A DNA stretch of 64,000 nt from Crossiella equi (GTDB lineage: Bacteria > Actinomycetota > Actinomycetes > Mycobacteriales > Pseudonocardiaceae): the NCBI RefSeq assembly GCF_017876755.1, contig NZ_JAGIOO010000001.1, positions 6,743,786 to 6,807,785 of the forward strand. Direction: 5' to 3'. The notes beneath the pieces were generated by a model, which saw only the letters and a list, made by a program, of their open reading frames with translations, was not told the DNA's origin and did not search any database. Position 1 is the stretch's first letter. Each line of letters begins with the position of its first letter. The position numbers and the translations under genes are program-made. Below, in pieces: positions 21,100 through 29,393 of this stretch.

Positions 21100-22371
21100 T
21101 TGCCCGAACCCGTCTTCCTGCACACGCCCGAGTTCAAGCGGGATCCGTATCCGGTGTACGCCGCCCTGCGCGAGCGGGGCCCGGTGCACCGGGTGCGCTT
21201 CCCCAGCGGCGTCGTCGGCTGGCTCGTCACCGGCTACGACGCCGCGGTGGCCACGCTGTCCGATCCCAGGCTGGCCAAGAACCACCGCCACGGCGGGGAC
21301 CAGTGGCGCCGCCTGTCGGCGAGCATGCCCGAGCCCTACCACGGCCGCCTGCAAGCCCACCTGCTGCACCAGGACCCGCCGGACCACACCCGGATGCGCA
21401 AGCACGTCACGGATTCCTTCTCCCCCAAGCGGATGGCCGCACTGCGGGGCCGGATCGAGGAGATCGCCGAGTCCCTGCTGGACGACGTGGTCCGCGTGGC
21501 CCGGCGCGACGGGCAGGCCGACCTGGTCGAGCACTTCGCCGCGGAGCTCCCGCTGCACGCCCTGGCGGAGGTGCTCGGCCTGCCGGAGGACTACCGCGAG
21601 CGCTTCGACCCGGCCTGGCGGCGCGTGGTCGCCCCGGTCGGACCGGAGGAACCGGGCCGCGCCGCGTACCTGGCGCTGCTCGCGGGGTGCCAGGACTACA
21701 TCGCGGACCTGTTGGCGCACAAGCGGTCCCACCCGGGCGAGGACCTGCTGACCGCGCTGGTGCGCGCCCACGACGCGGGCGAGCTGGCCGAGCACGAGCT
21801 CAGCTCCATGGTCTTCCAGCTCTTCGCCGCCGGGCAGGAACCGGTGACCGGCCAGATCACCACGATGACCGTGGCGCTGCTGGCACACCCGGCGGAGTTC
21901 GCCGCGCTGGCCGAGGATCCCGGGCTGCTGCCCGGCGCGGTCGAGGAGCTGTTCCGCTACGACGGGTCCTTCGAGATCACCACCTGGCGCTTCTTCCGCG
22001 AGGACAGCGACCTGCACGGCACGCGGATCCCGGCCGGGGAGTCGGTGATCGTGTCCCTGGCCGCGGCCAACCGCGACGGCCGCCGCTTCGCCGACCCGGA
22101 CCGCCTGGACCTCACCCGCTCGCCCAACCCGCACCTCGCCTTCGGGCACGGGCACCACTTCTGCCCCGGCGCCGCGCTCGCCCGCGTCCAGGCCCAGACG
22201 GCGGTCTCGACCCTGGTCCGCAGGCTGCCCGGACTGCGCCTGGCCATGCCCGCGGCGGAGCTCCCGTGGGTCCAGGCCGTGCTGGGCCGGGGTGTGACCC
22301 GGCTGCCCGTGACCTTCGGGGCGGCCCCGCGGCCCGCCCCCGCCCTCAGCGCCCCCGGAGGACTGTCGTGA
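21100..22371 (+). CDS. Cytochrome P450 paired with isonitrile synthase
   Basis: 423 residues; a soluble class I bacterial P450. The heme loop is FGHGHHFCPGAALAR with the axial cysteine at about C355, and the K-helix ExxR is in VEELFRYDG. The I-helix reads AAGQEPVTGQ (about 242-251), where most P450s have AG-x-D/E-T-T: the conserved threonine of the acid-alcohol pair is a proline, so oxygen activation may differ. The TTG at 21100 has GGAGG 5 nt upstream and gives a normal length; an in-frame TTG at 21073 is less likely. The stop overlaps the isonitrile synthase start (GTGA), so both act in one pathway. Confidence 0.9.
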   Translation: MPEPVFLHTPEFKRDPYPVYAALRERGPVHRVRFPSGVVGWLVTGYDAAVATLSDPRLAKNHRHGGDQWRRLSASMPEPYHGRLQAHLLHQDPPDHTRMRKHVTDSFSPKRMAALRGRIEEIAESLLDDVVRVARRDGQADLVEHFAAELPLHALAEVLGLPEDYRERFDPAWRRVVAPVGPEEPGRAAYLALLAGCQDYIADLLAHKRSHPGEDLLTALVRAHDAGELAEHELSSMVFQLFAAGQEPVTGQITTMTVALLAHPAEFAALAEDPGLLPGAVEELFRYDGSFEITTWRFFREDSDLHGTRIPAGESVIVSLAAANRDGRRFADPDRLDLTRSPNPHLAFGHGHHFCPGAALARVQAQTAVSTLVRRLPGLRLAMPAAELPWVQAVLGRGVTRLPVTFGAAPRPAPALSAPGGLS

Positions 22372-23297
22372 ACACCACCCGGACCTGCGAGGCGATCCTC
22401 GGGCTGCTGCTGCCGCACCGGCGGGCCGAACCGGGAGACGGCTACGACGGGGCGGCGGTGGCCACCGCGTTCGCCGAGCAGCTGGACCAGATCCGCACCT
22501 TCGTCGAGGCGGGGGAGCAGGTGCTGTTCACCCTGCCCGCCTTCCCGTGCAAGTCGCCCAACCACGACAAGGTCCTCGGCCACCTGCCGGACCTGGGCGA
22601 GCTGCTCTCGCTGCGCTTCCTGCACGGCCTGGCCCAGCGCGTGCGCGCGGTCCACCCACCCGGCGCGCGGTTCCTGATCTGCTCGGACGGCCACGTCTTC
22701 GGTGACCTGATCCGCGTCCCGGACCACCACATCGACGAGTACGGCGAGACGCTGCGCCAGATGATCGCCTGGGGCGGCTTCGACTCGATCGGCACCTTCA
22801 GCCTGGACGAGGTCTACGGCGAGGAGGACCACACCACCAAGCGCCGCCTGCTGGAGGAGGAGTTCGCCGAACCCGTGGAGTCCCTGCGCGCGGAGGTGCG
22901 TGCCGGTGGCAAGGCCCTGAGCCTCTACCGGGGCATCACCCGGTTCCTGGTGGAGGACGCGGGCGACTTCACCGGCACCAGGTCGGCGCTGCAACGGGAG
23001 TGCCGTCGGCGCGCCTACGGCGTGATCGCGCGCAGCCGCGCCTGGGGCGACCTGATCGCCGCGCACCACCCGCGCCAGGTGCGCCTGTCCATCCACCCGC
23101 AGCCGGTGGGCGGCCCGAAGTTCGGCATCATGCTGCTGGACTCCCCGGACAGCTGGCTCACCCCGTGGCACTCGGTGGCCGTGCGGCACCACGACACGGA
23201 CCGCTACACGCTGATGAAACGCGTGGACGCGGCCAGGATCGGCGAGGTGGTGCTGCGCGAGGGCCGCCCCAGCCACTACGTCGCGGTCTCGGCCTGA
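22368..23297 (+). CDS. Isonitrile (isocyanide) synthase, DIT1/PvcA family
   Basis: 309 residues of the DIT1_PvcA family, which converts the alpha-amino group of tyrosine or tryptophan into an isonitrile using ribulose-5-phosphate as the carbon donor. The hallmark LPAFPCKSPNHDKVLGHLPD lies at residues 56-75, and RLSIHPQPVGGPKFGIMLLD is near residue 242. The usual partner is an Fe(II)/2-oxoglutarate oxygenase (PvcB/IsnB); here the partner is a P450, as in yeast DIT1/DIT2. The GTG start overlaps the P450 stop, with GGAGGA upstream. The 3' end overlaps the convergent ABC ATPase gene by 22 bp. The substrate amino acid cannot be read from the sequence. Confidence 0.93.
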   Translation: MNTTRTCEAILGLLLPHRRAEPGDGYDGAAVATAFAEQLDQIRTFVEAGEQVLFTLPAFPCKSPNHDKVLGHLPDLGELLSLRFLHGLAQRVRAVHPPGARFLICSDGHVFGDLIRVPDHHIDEYGETLRQMIAWGGFDSIGTFSLDEVYGEEDHTTKRRLLEEEFAEPVESLRAEVRAGGKALSLYRGITRFLVEDAGDFTGTRSALQRECRRRAYGVIARSRAWGDLIAAHHPRQVRLSIHPQPVGGPKFGIMLLDSPDSWLTPWHSVAVRHHDTDRYTLMKRVDAARIGEVVLREGRPSHYVAVSA

Positions 23298-24283
23298 CCG
23301 CCCCGGACCACCTCGACCACTGAGGCGAGGCTGTGGTGCTCGGTGGTCGAGGCCGGGGTGGCGAGCTTCCACAGCCCTCGGTGGCAGACGAGCTCCACGT
23401 CCACCGGCCCGGCCTCCGCCACCACGCGGTACCCGGCGCGCTCCACCGCCCGCCGCGTCCACACCGAGGTCAGCTCGTCCACCGCACCGGTCACCCGGGC
23501 GGTGCCGCGCACGTGCTGGCGCACCTGGAAACCGCCCGCCAGCGGGTCGAAGGTGTGCTCCCGGCCGTTGAACGCGCCCGCGAGCACCCCGGAGAGCACC
23601 AGGTCCTCCGGGGCCGCCGCGACCACGTGCCCCTCGGGGTGCACCAGCCACACCACGTCCGCGTTGCGCAGCGCCAGCTCGACGTCGTGCGTGGACAGCA
23701 GGACCGCCAGCTCGCTGGCCCGGCCCAGGCGCCGCAGCACCGCGGTCAGCTCGGCGCGCCGAGGTGCGTCGAGGAAGGCCGTGGGCTCGTCCAGCAGCAG
23801 CACCCCCGGCTGCTGGGCCAGCGCCCGGGCCACCATCAGCCGCTGCCGCTCGCCGTCGCTCAGCTCCTCCAGCAGCCGCCCGGCCAGGCCGGTGGCCCCG
23901 GCCAGCTCCAGCGCCTCCCGCACCACGGCCCGGTCGTGTGCGCGCAGCCTGCCGGACCAGCCGGTGTACGGCGCCCGGCCCAGCTCCACCAGCTCGATCC
24001 CGCGCAGACCGCCCACCGCCACGCGCGTGGTCAGCACCACCGCGAGCGCTCGCGCGCGCTCGGCCCGGGACAGCCGGTCCAGCGGAACGCCTCGCAGCTC
24101 AACGGATCCGGCCACTGGTGGCTGCGCCCCGGCCAGGGTGCGCAGCAGCGTGGACTTGCCGGTGCCGTTGGCGCCCAGCAGGCACACCAGCTGCCCGGCA
24201 CGCAGCTCCAGGTCGATCCCGGACAGCACCGCCCGGCCCTGGTAGCCGACGGCCAAACCCTTGGTGCGCAACGAGGTCCTCAC
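23276..24283 (-). CDS. FecE-type ABC transporter ATPase with C-terminal extension
   Basis: 335 residues. The first 255 form a siderophore/cobalamin-type importer ATPase: Walker A GANGTGKST near residue 34, signature LSDGERQRLMVARALAQ, Walker B VLLLDEPTAFLD and the H-loop STHDVELAL. About 80 further residues (from about GGFQVRQHVRG) make a small extra domain of unknown role, absent in ordinary FecE/BtuD. The GTG start overlaps the permease stop by four bases. The last 22 bp overlap the end of the convergent isonitrile synthase gene, so the two transcripts are complementary at their 3' ends. Confidence 0.92.
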   Translation of the reverse strand: MRTSLRTKGLAVGYQGRAVLSGIDLELRAGQLVCLLGANGTGKSTLLRTLAGAQPPVAGSVELRGVPLDRLSRAERARALAVVLTTRVAVGGLRGIELVELGRAPYTGWSGRLRAHDRAVVREALELAGATGLAGRLLEELSDGERQRLMVARALAQQPGVLLLDEPTAFLDAPRRAELTAVLRRLGRASELAVLLSTHDVELALRNADVVWLVHPEGHVVAAAPEDLVLSGVLAGAFNGREHTFDPLAGGFQVRQHVRGTARVTGAVDELTSVWTRRAVERAGYRVVAEAGPVDVELVCHRGLWKLATPASTTEHHSLASVVEVVRGGQAETAT

Positions 24284-25389
24284 ACCTCCAGCCCCCGGCC
24301 CCGGCCCAGCCGCACCAGCACCCAGGTCACCACGGGCGCGCCGAGCAGGGCCAGGGTGGTGTTCAGCGGCAGCACCGCGTCATTGCCCGGCAGCTGCGTG
24401 AGGATGCCCGCGGCCAGCGCGATCACCGCGCCCAGCAGCGCCGCGCCCGGCACCAGCAGCCGGTGGTCGGCGGTGCGCAGCAGGCCGCGCGCCAGGTGCG
24501 GGGCGGCGATGCCGAGGAAGGCGATCGGCCCGGCGTGCGCGGTGACCGCCCCGGCCAGCACCGACCCGCCCGCCATCAGCGTCCACCGGAAGGCCCGCAC
24601 GGACACGCCGAGGGACTCCGCGTAGGTCTCGCCGAGCAGGAACAGGTTGAGCCGCTTGACCGAGAGCACCGCGACCAGCAGGCCCGCGGCCACCATGCCC
24701 GCCAGCACCGGCAGCGCCGACCAGGACACGCTCTGGAAGCTGCCCGAGGTCCAGTCGGTGAAGGTCTTCACCGCCTCCGGCTGCGCGTAGTAGACCAGCA
24801 TGTCCACCAGGGCCAGCACGAACGCGTTCACCATCACGCCGATCACGATGACGATGACCGAGCTGCGCACGAACGCGGCGACCACGAGCATCACCGCCAT
24901 CACCGCGGCCGCGCCGACCGAGGCGGCCAGCACGGTGCCCACCCCGTCCACAGTGGACAGCGCGATGCCACCGGTGAGGCTGGCGCCGCCGCCCAGCAGC
25001 ACGATGCTCACGCCCAGGCTGGCGCCCGCGTTCACCCCGAGCAGGTGCGGGTCGGCCAGCGGGTTGCGGAACAGGGTCTGCAACTTCAGCCCGGCCACGC
25101 CCAGCGCGGCGCCCGCGAGCACCGCGGTGAGCATCCGGGGCACCCGGATCTCGGTGACGATGAACGCCCAGGACGGGGTGGACACGGGCTCGCCGAGCAC
25201 CGCGTCGACCACGTCCGGGACCGGGATGCGCACCGAGCCCAGGCTCACCGCGAGCACGGCGAGCAGGGCGGCGACGCCGCCGAGCGCGACCAGCAGCACC
25301 ACGCGCCACCCAGCCCCAGCGGGATCCGGGGCTGGCTGGGGCGGTGCCGTGGATGGGAGTTCGCGCCTCGGCGACGTCGCCGGTTCCAT
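24280..25389 (-). CDS. FecCD-type ABC transporter permease
   Basis: 369 residues with about ten membrane segments after a proline-rich cytoplasmic N-terminus of about 28 residues. Family markers are RVPRMLTAVLAGAALGVAG, LQTLFRNPLADPHLLGVNAG and the C-terminal GPIAFLGIAAPHLAR, which contacts the ATPase. Such permeases import iron-siderophores, heme or cobalamin as homodimers. One gene suffices, since no second permease is present. It overlaps its neighbours on both sides (TGATG upstream, GTGA downstream). One TCCACWGTGGA palindrome lies at 24947. Confidence 0.95.
   Translation of the reverse strand: MEPATSPRRELPSTAPPQPAPDPAGAGWRVVLLVALGGVAALLAVLAVSLGSVRIPVPDVVDAVLGEPVSTPSWAFIVTEIRVPRMLTAVLAGAALGVAGLKLQTLFRNPLADPHLLGVNAGASLGVSIVLLGGGASLTGGIALSTVDGVGTVLAASVGAAAVMAVMLVVAAFVRSSVIVIVIGVMVNAFVLALVDMLVYYAQPEAVKTFTDWTSGSFQSVSWSALPVLAGMVAAGLLVAVLSVKRLNLFLLGETYAESLGVSVRAFRWTLMAGGSVLAGAVTAHAGPIAFLGIAAPHLARGLLRTADHRLLVPGAALLGAVIALAAGILTQLPGNDAVLPLNTTLALLGAPVVTWVLVRLGRGRGLEV
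24947..24957. repeat. TCCACWGTGGA palindrome, copy 2
   Basis: TCCACAGTGGA inside the FecCD permease gene, within the full 13-base GTCCACAGTGGAC. It encodes Ser-Thr-Val-Asp on the minus strand. Confidence 0.7.
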
Positions 25390-26591
25390 CAGCCCCCCTC
25401 GATCCGGCGGAGGAACTCCAGCCGGTGGCCGGGGAGCAGGTCGGGGTGCAGCACGCCGACCAGGTCGGCCAGCAGCTTGTCCGGGTTGGCCAGCCCGGCC
25501 GCCGAGTACACCCTCGGGTCGGCGCGGTCGATGCCCTTCCCGCTGGTCAGAGCGGTGATGCGGCTGAGCCGGGGCTCGGCGGCCAGGATGCTCCTGGCGG
25601 TGGCGCCCGCGCCGACGAAGTCCGGGCGGAACCAGAAGTCCGCGGTCGCGCCCCGCTCGACCATGGTCTCCATGGGCAGGCGCTGCAGGGCCTTGCCGGG
25701 CAGGTCGAACACGGTGGCACCGCCCGCGTCGCGCACCAGCGTGGGTTCCAGGTAGTCGTTCTGCGGGGCGAGGAAGTCGCGGCCGTGGCCGTTGATGCCC
25801 ACCAGCACGCTCGGCTTCGGCGCGGCCGCGGCCTTCGCGCGCAGCTGCTCGTACCGGGTGCGCACGCCGTCGAAGTGCGTGTTCGCCTCGGCCTCGGTGT
25901 TGGTGAACAGGGACAGCAGCTTCACCTGTTCGGCGCTGCCCAGCGGGGACTCGTTGAACGGGGAGTAGAAGACGACCGGCACACCGCCCGCGGCCAGCCG
26001 GTCGAAGCGGGACTTGTCGCCGCTGTCGGCGAACATGACCTGCGAGCCGAGGGTGAGCACCTTCTCCACGTCGAGCTTGTCACCGTGCCCGACCTGCACC
26101 GCGGTGCCGTCCTTGATCCGCTTGGCGACGCCCGGCAGGTGCTGGGGCGCGGTGCCCTTGTGCGGGAACTCGCCGTACCCGGCCAGTGCCTCCGGGGCGA
26201 GCAGCTCGAACGCGCCGAGCAGGGTCGCCGGGTTGTCCACGGCCTTGCGCACCGGCACCGGGACGACCGTCGCGCCCGCGAGCTCGCCGGTCAGCTCCGG
26301 GGCAGGCGTGCCGCACTGGGGCAGCACGTAGGTCCTCGGCGCGGTGTCGGTCTGCTCCAGGGAGGTCTTCGGGCCCGCGTTGACCCGCAGCACCTTGTAG
26401 CTGCCCCGGTAGCTGACCTGCCACTGCGTGCTGACCTGCGCGCTCACCTTGTCCGGGAAGTAGTCGCGGCCCGCCTCGTACCCGCTCGCGCAGCCCGGTT
26501 CCCCGCCGGTGGCGGCGGGCGCCGGGGCGCACCCGGCGGCGAGCAGCAGCACCAGCGTGGCGGCGACCGGTGCGGGGGTGGTGCGGGGCAT
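25389..26591 (-). CDS. Iron-chelate-type ABC transporter substrate-binding lipoprotein
   Basis: 400 residues from the ATG at 26591. A hydrophobic signal peptide ends in a lipobox (LLLLAAGCAP), so the protein is a membrane-anchored lipoprotein. The mature start DYFPDKVSAQVSTQWQVSYR followed by a TroA-like fold (GSQVMFADSGDKSRF, PVVFYSPFNESPLG) is typical of metal-chelate binding proteins of the FecB/FepB type. It is first in a three-gene operon with the permease and ATPase. The ligand cannot be told from sequence: a siderophore, heme, or an isonitrile metallophore are possibilities. The gene is divergent from the aminotransferase gene, 191 bp away. Confidence 0.9.
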   Translation of the reverse strand: MPRTTPAPVAATLVLLLAAGCAPAPAATGGEPGCASGYEAGRDYFPDKVSAQVSTQWQVSYRGSYKVLRVNAGPKTSLEQTDTAPRTYVLPQCGTPAPELTGELAGATVVPVPVRKAVDNPATLLGAFELLAPEALAGYGEFPHKGTAPQHLPGVAKRIKDGTAVQVGHGDKLDVEKVLTLGSQVMFADSGDKSRFDRLAAGGVPVVFYSPFNESPLGSAEQVKLLSLFTNTEAEANTHFDGVRTRYEQLRAKAAAAPKPSVLVGINGHGRDFLAPQNDYLEPTLVRDAGGATVFDLPGKALQRLPMETMVERGATADFWFRPDFVGAGATARSILAAEPRLSRITALTSGKGIDRADPRVYSAAGLANPDKLLADLVGVLHPDLLPGHRLEFLRRIEGG

Positions 26592-26782
26592 GCGGGGGCT
26601 CCTGACGAGGGGGTGGAGGGGCTCTCGACATGGGTAGTCGGGCCGGGACGCGGTTCGGTTCCCGGCCGCGGCGGAGATCTGTCCGATAGTCGACACACTG
26701 TGACGCTCGCCTCCGGGCCTGCCCGCTTCGGGGGACTTCCCGGTGCTTCCACCCCGCCGGAGCGCGATGCGAGGATGCGGTC

Positions 26783-27835
26783 ATGCCCGTGCGCGTCAGA
26801 GCCGACCTCGCGTCCATGCCCGACTACGTCCCCGGTCGCAAGATCGCCGGGGCGATCAACCTCGCCAGCAACGAGGTGTCCTACCCGCCGCCCGCCGCGA
26901 TCGTCGAGGCGCTCAAGGATGCCGCCGAGAGCGTGCACCGCTACCCGGCGATGGGCAGCGACGACCTGGTGGCGGCCGTGGCGCGTGAGTTCGGGCTGGA
27001 GGCGGCACAGATCGCCATCGGCTGCGGCTCGGTCGCGCTGTGCCAGCAGCTGGTGCAGGCCATGTGCACGGCGCAGGACGAGGTGCTCTTCGCCTGGCGC
27101 TCCTTCGAGGCCTACCCGATCGTCACCCAGGTGGTCGGCGCGGTCCGGCACACCGTGCCGCTGGCCCCCGGCTACCGGCACGACCTGGAGGCCACGCTCG
27201 CCGCCGTCAACGAGCGCACCCGCCTGATCTTCGTGAGCAACCCGCTCAACCCGACCGGCACCGCGCTGCGCCGCGCCGAGCTGACCGACTTCCTGGACCG
27301 CGTGCCCGAGGACGTCCTGGTCGTACTGGACGAGGCCTACCGGGAGTTCGTCACCGACCCCGAGGTGCCGGACGGCCTGGAGCTGGCGCGCGGGCGGCAG
27401 AACGTCGCGGTGCTGCGCACCTTCTCCAAGGCCTACGGCCTGGCCGGTTCGCGCGTGGGCTACTGCGTGGCCGACCCGGCGATCGCTGCCGGGGTGCGCA
27501 AGGTGGCGATCCCGTTCTCGGTCAACCGGTTCGCGCACGCCGCTGCGCTGGCCTCGTTGTCGGTCCAGGACGAGCTGTTCGCGCGCTGCCGGGACATCTC
27601 CGCCGAGCGCGAGCGCGTGCGCACCGAGCTGCGCGCGATGGGCTTCGACGTGCCGGAGTCCCAGGCCAACTTCGTGTGGCTGCCGCTGGGCGAGGACGCG
27701 GCGCGGTTCAACGAGCACTGCGTGGAGCAGAAGGTGGTGCTGCGCGCGTTCGCCGGTGACGGCGTGCGGGTCACGATCGGCACCCCGGAGGAGAACGACG
27801 CGATGCTGGCCGCGGCCCGCACCTACCGGGCCTGA
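26783..27835 (+). CDS. pat: Aromatic-amino-acid / histidinol-phosphate-type aminotransferase
   Basis: 350 residues, a PLP-dependent fold-type I aminotransferase of the HisC subgroup. Landmarks are NLASNEVSYPPP near the start, NPLNPTGTALRR, LDEAYREF and the PLP lysine in FSKAYGLAGSRVGY (about K216). The sequence fits the actinobacterial Pat/HisC2 type (like M. tuberculosis Rv3772) that makes phenylalanine or tyrosine from the keto acids. A tyrosine-forming role next to a possible tyrosine-isonitrile locus is suggestive, but this gene is common in actinomycetes without such loci. The HAD phosphatase starts 4 bp after its stop. Confidence 0.88.
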   Translation: MPVRVRADLASMPDYVPGRKIAGAINLASNEVSYPPPAAIVEALKDAAESVHRYPAMGSDDLVAAVAREFGLEAAQIAIGCGSVALCQQLVQAMCTAQDEVLFAWRSFEAYPIVTQVVGAVRHTVPLAPGYRHDLEATLAAVNERTRLIFVSNPLNPTGTALRRAELTDFLDRVPEDVLVVLDEAYREFVTDPEVPDGLELARGRQNVAVLRTFSKAYGLAGSRVGYCVADPAIAAGVRKVAIPFSVNRFAHAAALASLSVQDELFARCRDISAERERVRTELRAMGFDVPESQANFVWLPLGEDAARFNEHCVEQKVVLRAFAGDGVRVTIGTPEENDAMLAAARTYRA

Positions 27836-27839
27836 CGGG

Positions 27840-28862
27840 GTGGGGGTCCTGCGGGGCAGTGCCGAACCGCTGGCGCTGCGCTACCGCACCGCCCTGCTGG
27901 ACCTGGACGGCGTGGTCTACCGCGGCGCGGTCGCGGTCGAACACGCCGTGGAGTCCCTGGCCCAGGCGCGCCGCCACGCCCTGCGGACCCTCTTCGTCAC
28001 CAACAACGCGAGCCGCACCCCGGCCGAGGTGGCCACCCTGATCAGCGGCTTCGGCCTCCCGGTCGACCCGTCGGACGTGGTCACCTCGGCCCAGGCGGCA
28101 GCCACCCTGGCGGCGGCCCACGTCCCCCGGGGCGCCCCGGTCCTGGTCGTGGGCGGCCCGGCGGTGGAGACCGCCCTGTCCGCGGTGGGCCTGCGCACGG
28201 TCCGCTCGGCCCAGGACTCCCCGGCCGCCGTGGTCCAGGGCTTCGCCCCGGACGTCGACTGGCGCCAGCTCGCCGAAGCGAGCTACGCGGTCGCCAAGGG
28301 CCTGCCCTGGATCGTGTCCAACATGGACCTGGCCGTCCCGCGCGAGGGCGGCATCGCCCCGGGCAACGGCGCCCTGGCCACCGCCGTCCACCTGGCCACC
28401 GGCCGAAACCCGCTGGTAGCGGGCAAACCCGAACGCGCGATCTTCACCGAGTCCCTCACCCGCGGCGAAGGCCCGCACCTGGTGGTCGGCGACGGCCTGC
28501 ACACCGACATCGAGGGCGCCACCAACTCCTCCCTGGACAGTCTCCTGGTCCTGACGGGCGTGACCACGGTCCGCGCCCTGGCCACGGCCCCGGTGCCGCA
28601 CCGCCCCACGTACCTGGCGATGGACCTGCGGGGCTTGCTGGTCCCGCACCCCTCCCCGGAGATCACCACCACCCACGTCCGCTGCGGCACCTGGACGGCC
28701 GAGGTCGCAGGCGGCGCACTCCACCTGTCCACCTCGGACCCGACAGCCCTCTCGGACGGCGCCCGAGCCCTGTGCCTGGCGGCGTGGTCACACCCGGACG
28801 CCTCGGTGGAGCCCGCGCTGGCGGTGTGGGCCGAGATGGGCGAACGAGCCCGGGCAGCCTGA
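27840..28862 (+). CDS. HAD-superfamily phosphatase, NagD/glycerol-3-phosphate phosphatase type
   Basis: 340 residues. HAD motifs in order: LLDLDGVVYRG (nucleophile aspartate, about residue 22), FVTNNASRTPAEV (motif II), AGKPERAIF (motif III lysine) and VVGDGLHTDIEGA (motif IV). The cap is of the C2 type seen in NagD and in mycobacterial glycerol-3-phosphate phosphatase. After about residue 265 a further domain of about 75 residues follows, as in that mycobacterial enzyme. The GTG at 27840, just after the aminotransferase stop, suggests co-transcription. Confidence 0.85.
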   Translation: MGVLRGSAEPLALRYRTALLDLDGVVYRGAVAVEHAVESLAQARRHALRTLFVTNNASRTPAEVATLISGFGLPVDPSDVVTSAQAAATLAAAHVPRGAPVLVVGGPAVETALSAVGLRTVRSAQDSPAAVVQGFAPDVDWRQLAEASYAVAKGLPWIVSNMDLAVPREGGIAPGNGALATAVHLATGRNPLVAGKPERAIFTESLTRGEGPHLVVGDGLHTDIEGATNSSLDSLLVLTGVTTVRALATAPVPHRPTYLAMDLRGLLVPHPSPEITTTHVRCGTWTAEVAGGALHLSTSDPTALSDGARALCLAAWSHPDASVEPALAVWAEMGERARAA

Positions 28863-29032
28863 CTGAGCTGCCGAAACCCGCTCACTCCTCGTCACCCGGG
28901 TGGCGTTGCGGTCACCACATCCGGTGGTAAGTCGCCCCGATTCTTGCCAAGCAGGCGGGCAGGGTGCGCTACATTCGAGGGGCGCTGGGGGGCGACTGTG
29001 TGTGTACGGGTGAGCGCAGGGGGTAATGAGCG

Positions 29033-29383
29033 ATGGGTGGCCGACAGGTCGACATCGATTTCGGGGGCGGCAACCGGTTCCGGGTCGAGGTGTCCGAGCT
29101 GCTGCGGATGAAGGCCGGGTTCGAGGAAGTCCTGGGCATGATCGACGATGCCAGAGAGCTTGCGCTGGAGACGGCGACCAGCCGGACTCCCCCTGGCGAG
29201 GATCCGTTCAGCATCGAGGCCATCAACAAGATCTGCGAGAAGGCCTCGAACGCCTCAGGCTGCCATGGCAGCGCCAACTTGGCCTTCCGGGTCGAGGTCG
29301 AGAGGGTCATGGCTGTGCTCCAAGCGACCTTCGACCAGTACGCGACAACCGAGGACCGCCGGAAAGCCTCGTTCAAGGGTTAG
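29033..29383 (+). CDS. Small helical protein, probable ESX-type (WXG100/EspC-like) factor
   Basis: 116 residues, without signal peptide or membrane segment, predicted mostly helical (VSELLRMKAGFEEVLGMIDDARELALETA ... VMAVLQATFDQYATTEDRRK). It lacks a clear W-x-G turn. Its size, helix-rich make-up and position at the head of a DUF3558/PPE-like/EspG cassette suggest an early ESX substrate or partner; this is mainly context. GGGGG lies upstream of the ATG. The next gene starts 10 bp after the stop. Confidence 0.65.
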   Translation: MGGRQVDIDFGGGNRFRVEVSELLRMKAGFEEVLGMIDDARELALETATSRTPPGEDPFSIEAINKICEKASNASGCHGSANLAFRVEVERVMAVLQATFDQYATTEDRRKASFKG

Positions 29384-29393
29384 GACTGAACTC

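Noticed and set aside
26592-26782. Cobalamin riboswitch before the ABC importer
   Set aside because: The 191-bp divergent gap has no recognisable B12-box or conserved stem sequence, and no cobalamin genes are near.
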